A stretch of DNA of 12,062 nucleotides from Thermodesulfovibrionales bacterium. Its GTDB lineage: Bacteria; Nitrospirota; Thermodesulfovibrionia; Thermodesulfovibrionales; SM23-35. The stretch covers positions 1-12,062 of the forward strand of contig JAKLQR010000248.1 in NCBI GenBank assembly GCA_022013235.1, written 5' to 3'. The first letter of the stretch is position 1. Each line of letters begins with the position of its first letter. Made by a program: the position numbers and the translations under genes. A model generated the notes under the pieces. That model was not told the DNA's origin and did not search any database. It saw only the letters and a program-made list of their open reading frames with translations. Shown here in pieces: positions 6,013 to 12,062 of this stretch.

Positions 6013-6811
6013 AGGGCTCGATGCCCTTATTCCTGAAAAAGGGGAAGAGGTCATTCATCTCGATCTGACCAGGATATTCCCGGGAGAACAACAGCCGAGA
6101 AAGATATTTAGAGACGATTCCCTGAATGACCTGGCTGTCTCTATCAAAGAAAAAGGAGTACTGCAGCCGATTATTGTCTCCAGGGTTGGTGATGGGACAT
6201 TCAGACTTATCACCGGCGAGCGCAGGTGGAGGGCCGCAGGGATTGCCGGACTGAAAAAGATACCGGCGTTAGTAAAAAATGTGGCGTCAAAAGATTCTCT
6301 AGAGATAGCGCTTATAGAAAACATTCAAAGGGAAGATCTCAACCCGATTGAGGCTGCCGATGCATTCAACAGGCTTATCACCGAATTCAACCTGAAGCAG
6401 GAAGAACTCTCTGACAGGGTAGGAAAAGACAGAACCACGATCACCAATTATCTGAGACTTTTGAAACTGCCTGAGGAGGTCAAATCTCTTCTCTATAACG
6501 GTTCTCTCACTATGGGACATGCCAAGGCTATTCTTGCAATAGAAGGAAAGGCTAATCAGATAGATGCTTCAAGAAAGATTGTCAAGCGGGGGCTCAGTGT
6601 GAGAGAAGCCGAATCGCTCTCGAAAAAAGTTTCCAGGCCTCACAAGCCCCGCGTTGCTCAGGACCCCCAGATTTCGTCTCTTGAGGAGAAATTGAAAAGG
6701 GGCCTCGGCACAAAGGTGAGGATACTCAACCATGGCAAGAAAGGGAAGATAGAAATAGAGTACTATTCCCTTGAAGAACTCGACAGGTTATTGGAGATTC
6801 TGCTCGGATAA
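5993..6811 (+). CDS. parB: Chromosome-partitioning protein ParB (Spo0J type)
   Basis: A 272-residue parS-binding CTPase clamp that loads on parS, spreads along DNA and stimulates ParA. The order of parts is typical: the N-terminal ParA-contacting segment with GKGLDALIP at 6-14, QPRKIF at 34-39, the CTP-binding motif GERRWRA at 75-81, ENIQRE at 109-114, a helix-turn-helix near 130-160 (LSDRVGKDRTTITNYLRLL), and a C-terminal dimerisation region of about 45 residues ending LEELDRLLEILLG. The length is normal. The start is supported by a strong ribosome site. I see no palindromic parS (consensus around TTNCACGTGAAA) in the window, so the binding sites must be elsewhere. rsmG and mnmG, frequent neighbours of parAB at origins, are also absent here. 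Confidence 0.96.
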   Translation: MKTALGKGLDALIPEKGEEVIHLDLTRIFPGEQQPRKIFRDDSLNDLAVSIKEKGVLQPIIVSRVGDGTFRLITGERRWRAAGIAGLKKIPALVKNVASKDSLEIALIENIQREDLNPIEAADAFNRLITEFNLKQEELSDRVGKDRTTITNYLRLLKLPEEVKSLLYNGSLTMGHAKAILAIEGKANQIDASRKIVKRGLSVREAESLSKKVSRPHKPRVAQDPQISSLEEKLKRGLGTKVRILNHGKKGKIEIEYYSLEELDRLLEILLG

Positions 6812-6863
6812 ATGAGTTCAATCACGCTTCTATTTTGCACACAAGAAAACAAAGGAGGAGCAC

Positions 6864-7808
6864 ATGCAGGAACCCCCTGAATTATACGATGTTCTTATCA
6901 TAGGCGGAGGCCCTGCGGGACTTACTGCCGGTCAGTATGCATCGAGGGCCAAATTGAAGACGATTATCCTCGACAAATCCCCAACAGCCGGCGCGCTTGC
7001 CTATTCAAGCAAGATAGAAAACTATCCGGGGCTTCCCCATCCGCTACCAGGAAAAGAATTGCTTGATATCATGAGAAATCAGGCCACAGGATTCGGAGCT
7101 GAGTATGTAGAAACTCAGGTAGTGGGAGTGAATGTCGCAGAGGATAGAAAGGAAGTTATTACCATGAACAGAGCATACAGCGGAAAAACATTGATAATAG
7201 CTACTGGTTCCATGGGCAGAAAACCGACGATTAAAGGCGAAGGAGAGTTCCTCGGAAAAGGAGTAAGCTATTGTGCTATTTGCGATGCTGCGTTTTATCG
7301 GGGATTGAAAGTATGTGTGATTGGAAATTCTGAAGAGGCGGTAAAAGAAGCAAAGGTACTTACACGATTTGCCGAGACAGTGTATCTTATTTCCCCTACC
7401 CCCAAGATTCATGCTGACGAGGCTTCACTGGATGAGCCGGGATTGAAAGTATTGTTGGGATATACCGTGACTTCCATTGAAGGGAGCGGGCTTGTTGAAA
7501 GGATAAGAATGCGCGATCCCGAAAATAAAGAGACCGAGCTTGAGCTCGCCGGGGTGTTCGTATATCTGCACGGGAATAAACCTGTAGTGGATTTCCTTTT
7601 TGGAGCAGTTGAGACGCAAGAGGATGGATGCATTCCCGTACATTCCATGATGGAGACGTCAATTCCCGGAGTTTTTGCAGCAGGCGACGTCACCTGTACA
7701 GAAGTGAGACAGGTCGTGGTGGCTGCGTCGCAGGGTTGTCTCGCTGCACTCTCGGCAGAGAAGTATATTTTTAAGAGAAAGAAATTGAAAAGCGACTGGG
7801 CAAAATAA
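6864..7808 (+). CDS. Thioredoxin-reductase-like flavoprotein with atypical pyridine-nucleotide site
   Basis: A 314-residue protein of the low-molecular-weight thioredoxin reductase family. Seen in order: FAD motif GGGPAG at 14-19, ATGS at 113-116, the redox-active pair C137-A-I-C140-D, and the C-terminal FAD motif AAGDVTCTEVRQVV. The flavin and disulfide sites are therefore intact. The second nucleotide domain is unusual: where NADPH enzymes have GxGxxA and later HRRxxxR, this one has IGNSEEAV (153-160) and SPTPKIH (177-183), with no Arg pair. The electron donor may be NADH, ferredoxin (as in clostridial FFTR) or unknown. ATG 6864 has a strong AAAGGAGG ribosome site. It follows parB by 52 bases with no terminator seen, so co-transcription is possible. 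Its end is 3 bases from the convergent DUF72 gene. Confidence 0.9.
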   Translation: MQEPPELYDVLIIGGGPAGLTAGQYASRAKLKTIILDKSPTAGALAYSSKIENYPGLPHPLPGKELLDIMRNQATGFGAEYVETQVVGVNVAEDRKEVITMNRAYSGKTLIIATGSMGRKPTIKGEGEFLGKGVSYCAICDAAFYRGLKVCVIGNSEEAVKEAKVLTRFAETVYLISPTPKIHADEASLDEPGLKVLLGYTVTSIEGSGLVERIRMRDPENKETELELAGVFVYLHGNKPVVDFLFGAVETQEDGCIPVHSMMETSIPGVFAAGDVTCTEVRQVVVAASQGCLAALSAEKYIFKRKKLKSDWAK

Positions 7809-7811
7809 TTG

Positions 7812-8546
7812 CTACCTCGATTTGCTCAGAAGGGCAACTAATTCCGCTGCGTTCTTCGGGGCGTACCCGAGGACATCGTTATTGAAATACACAAAGACAT
7901 CCCGCTTTTTTTTCAGATGAGCCCTTATGAGTTTCGCATCTTCCCTGAGGGATTCGGGAGGATAGTCTGTTGAATAACTCCCTTCCTGGCCGTGTTTCCT
8001 CATATAAATGAAATCAGACGTCACGGGAAGTTTCTTGAGAAACTCCGGATGGTCTGCGATGCAGAGCCCTGCGTTTTCCTTTTCGAGCACAGTATAAACT
8101 TTTTTATTCATCCATGTCTTGTTCCTGAATTCAAAGGCGTTCCTCGTGTTGTACGGTTTCAGTATTTCGAGGAATTCCTGCATACGGTTCAGGTCCGCAT
8201 TAAAGGTAGGAGGGAGTTGCCAGAGAATAATTCCCAGCTTTTCTTTCAGAACAGCAGCCCTTGAAAAAAATGCCTCAATAGGCTCTGAACAGTCTTTCAG
8301 TTTCTTTACATGGGTGATGAACCTGCTTGCCTTCAGGGAGAAGACGAAATCGTCGGGTGTTGCGGCATACCACTTGGCAAAAGTTTCCCTTTCCGGAAGA
8401 CGATAAAAGGTAACGTTCAGCTCGACCGTGGAAAAGCGTCGGCAGTAATATTCGATCCAATGGTTTTTTGAGAGGTCTTCGGGATAAAAATTCCCCCTCC
8501 AATGATCATAGAGAAAACCGCTGCACCCAATCCTTAAGTAGGCCAC
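7812..8546 (-). CDS. DUF72 family protein (YecE-like)
   Basis: A 244-residue TIM-barrel-like DUF72 protein; no biochemical role is established for the family. Conserved blocks are IGCSGF at the start, ELNVTFYRLP, FVFSLKASRFITH, LWQLPPTF, AFEFRNKTW, FIYMRKHG, and the end block YFNNDVLGYAPKNA. All are in the usual order and the length is typical, so it looks intact. The start codon is GTG 8546: an in-frame TAG lies nine bases upstream and IGCSG follows five codons later, so no other start fits. There is no Shine-Dalgarno; instead a TATAAT ends eight bases before GTG, which points to a leaderless or nearly leaderless mRNA. It lies 40 bases after the rel stop codon on the same strand. Confidence 0.92.
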   Translation of the reverse strand: MAYLRIGCSGFLYDHWRGNFYPEDLSKNHWIEYYCRRFSTVELNVTFYRLPERETFAKWYAATPDDFVFSLKASRFITHVKKLKDCSEPIEAFFSRAAVLKEKLGIILWQLPPTFNADLNRMQEFLEILKPYNTRNAFEFRNKTWMNKKVYTVLEKENAGLCIADHPEFLKKLPVTSDFIYMRKHGQEGSYSTDYPPESLREDAKLIRAHLKKKRDVFVYFNNDVLGYAPKNAAELVALLSKSR

Positions 8547-8554
8547 TGTATTCT

Positions 8555-8563
8555 ATTATATCA
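8555..8563 (-). promoter_or_regulatory. Extended -10 promoter for the DUF72 gene
   Basis: Minus-strand TGATATAAT (hexamer 8560-8555) is the same extended -10 as that of the MBL operon. Only eight bases (AGAATACA) separate it from the GTG, so the predicted transcript starts within about two bases of the start codon. No -35 is clear. Confidence 0.55.
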
Positions 8564-8586
8564 TAAGAAAGGGGCAAGCGGGGGTG

Positions 8587-10713
8587 TTACCTCATAATCC
8601 TGATCACCCCTTCAAGTTGGGCGATTTTTTGCGTGAGCGCAGCAAGCTGCTTTTTATCCCTGACATCGAGGATGAAGGTGATATAAGCTTTTTTATCTTC
8701 TGTAGTGCTTGCCTTCAGCTGGCTGATATTCACTTCCACCGACGATATGAGAGCGCTGAGGCTCGCAATCATGCCGGGCTTGTCAACAGTTTCAAGGAAT
8801 AACTTTACCGGTGTGGTAATATCGCCCTCTACTTTCCAATCAACATCAACAATCCGGGCGTCATCGACAGCTGTTTTATCCAGATTCGGACAGTCCTTGC
8901 GGTGGATCGTGACGCCCCTTCCCCGTGTTACAAATCCGACCAACGGATCTCCCGGTATCGGAAAGCAGCATTTGGCGGTATGATATAACACGTTGTCTAC
9001 TCCTTTTATGGTGATACCCTTATGCTCTTTCGGCGGTTTTGCCGTCTTCGGGACAGGGATCTCCTCAACCGGTTTTTCCGGCAACAATTTATTGACAAAT
9101 TGATGCGCAGACAATTTACCATGACCAATAAATGCATGGAGATCTTCCAGCGCCTGGATATTGAAAAATTTCAGGACCTTTTCCATTTCCTCCGATTTCA
9201 GCACTGACTGGCCGAGATCATGTCTTCTCAGTTCACTCTCGAGCAGTTTCTGCCCGAGTTCGATGCTCTGTTTCCGTTCTTCTGCCTTAATCCACTGTTT
9301 TATCCTGTTTTTTGCCCGCTGTGTTACGACGAATTTCAGCCAGTCCCTGCTTGGGCTCTGCGCAGGTGATGTCATAATCTCTACGGTATCGCCATTCCTC
9401 AAAGTGTACCTCAGGGGCACGATCTTTCCATTGACCTTGGCGCCGACACAACGATTGCCTACCTGGGTATGCACGCCGTACGCAAAATCTACAGGAGTTG
9501 ATCCCACGGGCATTTCCTTTATCTCACCCATAGGGGTAAAAATATAGATAACTTCGGGGACAACCTCACCTTTGACTGCATCCAGGAAATCTTTTGCATC
9601 CGTCAGCTCTTTCTGGGCCTGCATCAGCTCTCTGAACCATGAAATATAGCGGTCGCTTTTTTCATCAATCCTGCTTTTTTCCTTGTATTTCCAGTGAGAG
9701 GCAATACCATGCTCTGCAATCATATGCATTTCCAGGGTCCTTATCTGAAATTCTACCCGTTCACCCTTTGGTCCTATGATAGTCGTATGGAGGGACTGAT
9801 ACATATTCGATTTTGGTACGCCGATATAGTCTTTAAACCTGCCAGGCACAGGAGACCAAAGAGAGTGGATAAGACCGAGGATTGCGTAACAGTTTGCTTT
9901 TGTGTCCGTGATTATCCTTAAACCGAGAACGTCGTGGACCTCTTCAAAGGTAATTCTCTGTGCCAGCATTTTCTGGTAGATTCCATAGTAATGTTTTATC
10001 CTCCATGAAACATCCCCGGGAATATGCTCTTCCTCCAGTTTGCGCCTGAATATTTCTGTCACATCCCGGAGGTATGCTTCCTGTTCTTCTTTTCTCGTGG
10101 CGACCTTTCTCTCGAGGTCATTATAAAGATCGGGCATGAGGGCCTTGAAACCGAGATCCTCAAATTCGGTCCGCAACCAGCCGATACCGAGCCTGTTGGC
10201 TATGGGCGCATAAATCTCGAGGGTTTCTGTCGCGATCCGCAGTCTCTTGTTTTCAGAAAGATGATGCAGGGTGCGCATATTATGGAGCCTGTCAGCGAAT
10301 TTTATCAAAACGACCCGGATATCCTCTGCCATGGCGAGGATCATCTTTCTGAAGTTCTCGGCCTGAGCCTCCTCCCGGGTAGTGAATTCTATCCGGGAGA
10401 TCTTAGTCAGAGATTCGACGAGAAATGCGATTTCCTGTCCGAAAATATTTCGAATATTTTCAACGGAAGATTCCGTATCTTCTATGGTGTCATGGAGAAG
10501 ACCGGCGGCAATAGTTGTTACGTCCAGTTTCATATCGGCAAGGATAGCTGCAACTGCCAGGGGGTGTTCTATATACGGAGAACCTTCTACCCTTTTCTGA
10601 GTCCCGTGCGCTTCTCTCGAAAAGGCATATGCTCGGTTTAATACAGAAACCTCTGCGTCAGGGGTATAGGCCAGAATTTTCTCGATCAGGGATTCAATGG
10701 TGTAGTCGGTCAT
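8587..10713 (-). CDS. Bifunctional (p)ppGpp synthetase/hydrolase, Rel/SpoT family
   Basis: A 708-residue long RSH protein that makes and degrades the alarmone (p)ppGpp. The N-terminal HD hydrolase domain is intact: His50, His74-Asp75, Glu78-Asp79, and Asp141/Asn145 in ADRLHN. The synthetase domain has GIYQKM at 244-249, RFKDY at 292-296 (the RxKD form of bifunctional enzymes, not the ExDD of RelA), NMYQSLHT, and Glu321 in EFQIRT. The C-terminal regulatory half carries a TGS domain (about 387-447), a helical part, a Cys-pair zinc-finger region (AKCCFP, then HRKDCP) and an ACT domain in the last 70 or so residues. Both activities and ribosome sensing are expected from the family. ATG 10713 is forced by an in-frame TAG nine bases upstream. 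No Shine-Dalgarno is present; a TATAAT sits eight bases before the ATG. It could be called rel or spoT. Confidence 0.96.
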   Translation of the reverse strand: MTDYTIESLIEKILAYTPDAEVSVLNRAYAFSREAHGTQKRVEGSPYIEHPLAVAAILADMKLDVTTIAAGLLHDTIEDTESSVENIRNIFGQEIAFLVESLTKISRIEFTTREEAQAENFRKMILAMAEDIRVVLIKFADRLHNMRTLHHLSENKRLRIATETLEIYAPIANRLGIGWLRTEFEDLGFKALMPDLYNDLERKVATRKEEQEAYLRDVTEIFRRKLEEEHIPGDVSWRIKHYYGIYQKMLAQRITFEEVHDVLGLRIITDTKANCYAILGLIHSLWSPVPGRFKDYIGVPKSNMYQSLHTTIIGPKGERVEFQIRTLEMHMIAEHGIASHWKYKEKSRIDEKSDRYISWFRELMQAQKELTDAKDFLDAVKGEVVPEVIYIFTPMGEIKEMPVGSTPVDFAYGVHTQVGNRCVGAKVNGKIVPLRYTLRNGDTVEIMTSPAQSPSRDWLKFVVTQRAKNRIKQWIKAEERKQSIELGQKLLESELRRHDLGQSVLKSEEMEKVLKFFNIQALEDLHAFIGHGKLSAHQFVNKLLPEKPVEEIPVPKTAKPPKEHKGITIKGVDNVLYHTAKCCFPIPGDPLVGFVTRGRGVTIHRKDCPNLDKTAVDDARIVDVDWKVEGDITTPVKLFLETVDKPGMIASLSALISSVEVNISQLKASTTEDKKAYITFILDVRDKKQLAALTQKIAQLEGVIRIMR

Positions 10714-10721
10714 AATTTTCT

Positions 10722-10727
10722 ATTATA
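10722..10727 (-). promoter_or_regulatory. -10 element for rel/spoT, near-leaderless
   Basis: Minus-strand TATAAT is followed by eight bases (AGAAAATT) and then the ATG of rel. The predicted start of transcription lies at or within about two bases of the ATG. The -35 position at 17 bp spacing is TATTTT, a poor match. The 184-bp repeat element ends 29 bp upstream of this hexamer. Confidence 0.5.
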
Positions 10728-10756
10728 CAACTTCATTCCTGTTCAAAATATTAAGG

Positions 10757-10940
10757 CAAGGGATACGGTTCAATTTCCAAATTGAAATAAACTCCCTTTG
10801 TTTCTGTCTAAACCTTTCTTTGACTTCAATGGTATCACAATAGGCAAGGTTGAGCCCTCCGCTTCGTCTCCGGTCCCGAAAGGCAACGCCTATTCGGGAT
10901 TACCCGTGATTTCGATTCGGAAATTGAACCGTATCCCTTG
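10757..10940. mobile_element. MITE-like element with 22-bp perfect terminal inverted repeats
   Basis: Nearly all of the 297-base space between recJ and rel is taken by a 184-bp element. Bases 10757-10778 (beginning CAAGGGATACGG) are the exact reverse complement of 10919-10940 (ending CCGTATCCCTTG). Pairing continues inward with one mismatch and one wobble to about 32 bp per arm. The interior has no coding potential that I trust and holds a second hairpin, CCCGAAAGGC-AAC-GCCTATTCGGG at 10875-10898. No clear target-site duplication is seen at the ends. A non-autonomous transposable element is the best reading. A large transcribed hairpin acting as a terminator or mRNA processing site after recJ is the alternative. 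Confidence 0.6.
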
Positions 10941-11012
10941 GTTTCTTGCACGGTGAGATATTTATTCTACGACAGCCTAACAGATGATATAAATCGGTAA
11001 GAGGTGCGCGAA

Positions 11013-12062
11013 TCAGGCGCTCGGTCGCAGTGCCTTGAGATGAAGCTGAAGGCTTGTGTTTCCTTCCCATACATTGACACACGGGGTGAAAACGATGTCA
11101 ACCGCCGGTGAGGTTCCAATCTTTTGATAGACCGGGGCCATATGAAACCCTATCGCGTCAAGAGAGCGGTTTTTCTGCCTGAGCTTCATCTTGAGATGCA
11201 GATCCTTCACAACCTTTGGATACAGAACTTCGAGTCCTTTTGAGCCCAGAAGAGGTTCGGGGTTCCCACATCCAAAGGGTTCAATCATGTCAAATTCTCT
11301 GGCGAGGTCGAACGTTATATCAGCGAGGTCTACCGTTGCGTCTATCTCGAGTACAGGAACAAAATCTTCAGGAGAGAGACTTTCTTCTGCCATACTGTTC
11401 ATACATTCCTCAAAAGAGTGAATGTCGCTGACATTGACTTCCAGTCCCGCAGCCTGCCGGTGACCGCCAAAATCCCTTAAGTATTCCGTACATTGTGTGA
11501 GAGCCCGGTAAATATCAAAAGGAGGAATGCTCCGCGCTGAACCCCTCGCAACAGTTCCCTCTCTCGATAGAATAAACGTCGGACGATACAATGCTGCTGC
11601 AATCCTGGATGCGACTATGCCGATGACGCCCTTATGCCATCCTTCAGAGGAAAGGACGATTACAGAACGCACCCCTTTGTCCGCGAGCTGATGCATTGCT
11701 TCCTGGTAGACCACCTCCTCGACCTGCTGCCTCTCGGTATTGCATCTGTCCAGCCATAAAGAGAGATCAACGGCTTCATCTTCTGAATCGGTGAGCAATA
11801 ACCTGACGACATTCTCTGCGTTCGAAATCCTTCCGGCTGCGTTTATCCGCGGGATCAGAGTGAAAAGGAGATGGCCTGTCTTCAATGTTTTTCCCTCAAT
11901 CCCTGCAACTTGTTTCAATGCCCGTATCCCGGGACGGCAACTATTTTGCAGTAACTTTAGACCTTCTTTCACAAGAAGTCTGTTTTCACCCCATAGCGGT
12001 ACAATGTCCCCCATTGTACCGAGGGTCGCAAGATCCAGTAAATCATGAACCGGGTTCTTGTC
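11013..12062 (-). CDS. recJ: Single-stranded-DNA-specific exonuclease RecJ (5' end outside window)
   Basis: The C-terminal 349 residues of RecJ, a 5'-3' single-strand DNA exonuclease used in recombination and repair. The frame is open through base 12062; the catalytic DHH domain lies mostly beyond the edge. Present in the window: the end of the DHH domain (LLDLATLGTMGDIVPLWGENR, residues 8-28), RINAAGRI, the linker helix, and the DHHA1 domain with GWHKGVIGIVASR at 141-153 and the signature GGHRQAAG at 199-206. After that comes the OB-like C-terminal domain (IEPFGCGNPEPLL onward) to LKALRPSA and TGA. Nothing looks broken. The following gap of 72 bases before the repeat element has no clear terminator of its own. 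Confidence 0.95.
   Translation of the reverse strand, partial: DKNPVHDLLDLATLGTMGDIVPLWGENRLLVKEGLKLLQNSCRPGIRALKQVAGIEGKTLKTGHLLFTLIPRINAAGRISNAENVVRLLLTDSEDEAVDLSLWLDRCNTERQQVEEVVYQEAMHQLADKGVRSVIVLSSEGWHKGVIGIVASRIAAALYRPTFILSREGTVARGSARSIPPFDIYRALTQCTEYLRDFGGHRQAAGLEVNVSDIHSFEECMNSMAEESLSPEDFVPVLEIDATVDLADITFDLAREFDMIEPFGCGNPEPLLGSKGLEVLYPKVVKDLHLKMKLRQKNRSLDAIGFHMAPVYQKIGTSPAVDIVFTPCVNVWEGNTSLQLHLKALRPSA

Noticed and set aside
10024..10641. Plus-strand open frame of 205 codons
   Set aside because: Antisense to the HD and synthetase domains of the rel gene, and no conserved motif.
1..12062. Defence system, CRISPR array, prophage or toxin-antitoxin pair
   Set aside because: No repeat array, transposase, integrase, or small paired genes were found; nearly all of the sequence is explained by recognisable core genes.

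Overview
The window is a compact bacterial chromosome segment of core genes. It holds thirteen protein-coding genes, two cut by the window edges, with almost no non-coding DNA. The gene families fit a Gram-negative-like, probably anaerobic bacterium of the Nitrospirota/Desulfobacterota type: Soj/Spo0J-type parAB, a biotin ligase without a DNA-binding domain, type III pantothenate kinase, a geranylgeranyl-reductase-family flavoprotein, a thioredoxin-reductase-like flavoprotein without a normal NADPH site, and a stand-alone bacterial JAMM protease. This placement is inference from gene content; there is no rRNA or marker comparison.

Left part, minus strand, 5082 down to 1: a tight operon reads MBL-fold hydrolase (exported), birA, coaX, galT-like, usp, JAMM protease. 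Junctions are overlaps or gaps of at most 11 bases. A hairpin at 837-864 may end it, and a geranylgeranyl reductase family gene follows that runs off the left edge. The cofactor genes birA (biotin attachment) and coaX (first step of CoA synthesis) are the functional core; the others are peripheral.

Middle, plus strand, 5122 to 7808: parA and parB overlap by 20 bases, followed by a thioredoxin-reductase-like gene. The parA promoter and the operon promoter are divergent, and their -10 elements lie only about 20 bp apart. The parA leader of roughly 100 nt has a tRNA-like arrangement of hairpins. The plus-strand block meets the next minus-strand gene tail to tail with a 3-base gap.

Right part, minus strand, 12062 down to 7812: the 3' two-thirds of recJ, a 184-bp element with 22-bp perfect terminal inverted repeats, a bifunctional-type rel/spoT gene, and a DUF72 (YecE-like) gene. 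Both rel and the DUF72 gene have a TATAAT exactly 8 nt before a start codon fixed by an in-frame TAG, which suggests near-leaderless mRNAs.

I found no defence island, CRISPR array, rRNA, intact tRNA, phage gene or transposase. The unusual items are in the details: a GalT-like enzyme with altered active-site residues, the thioredoxin-reductase-like protein, the leaderless pair, the parA leader and the MITE-like repeat.
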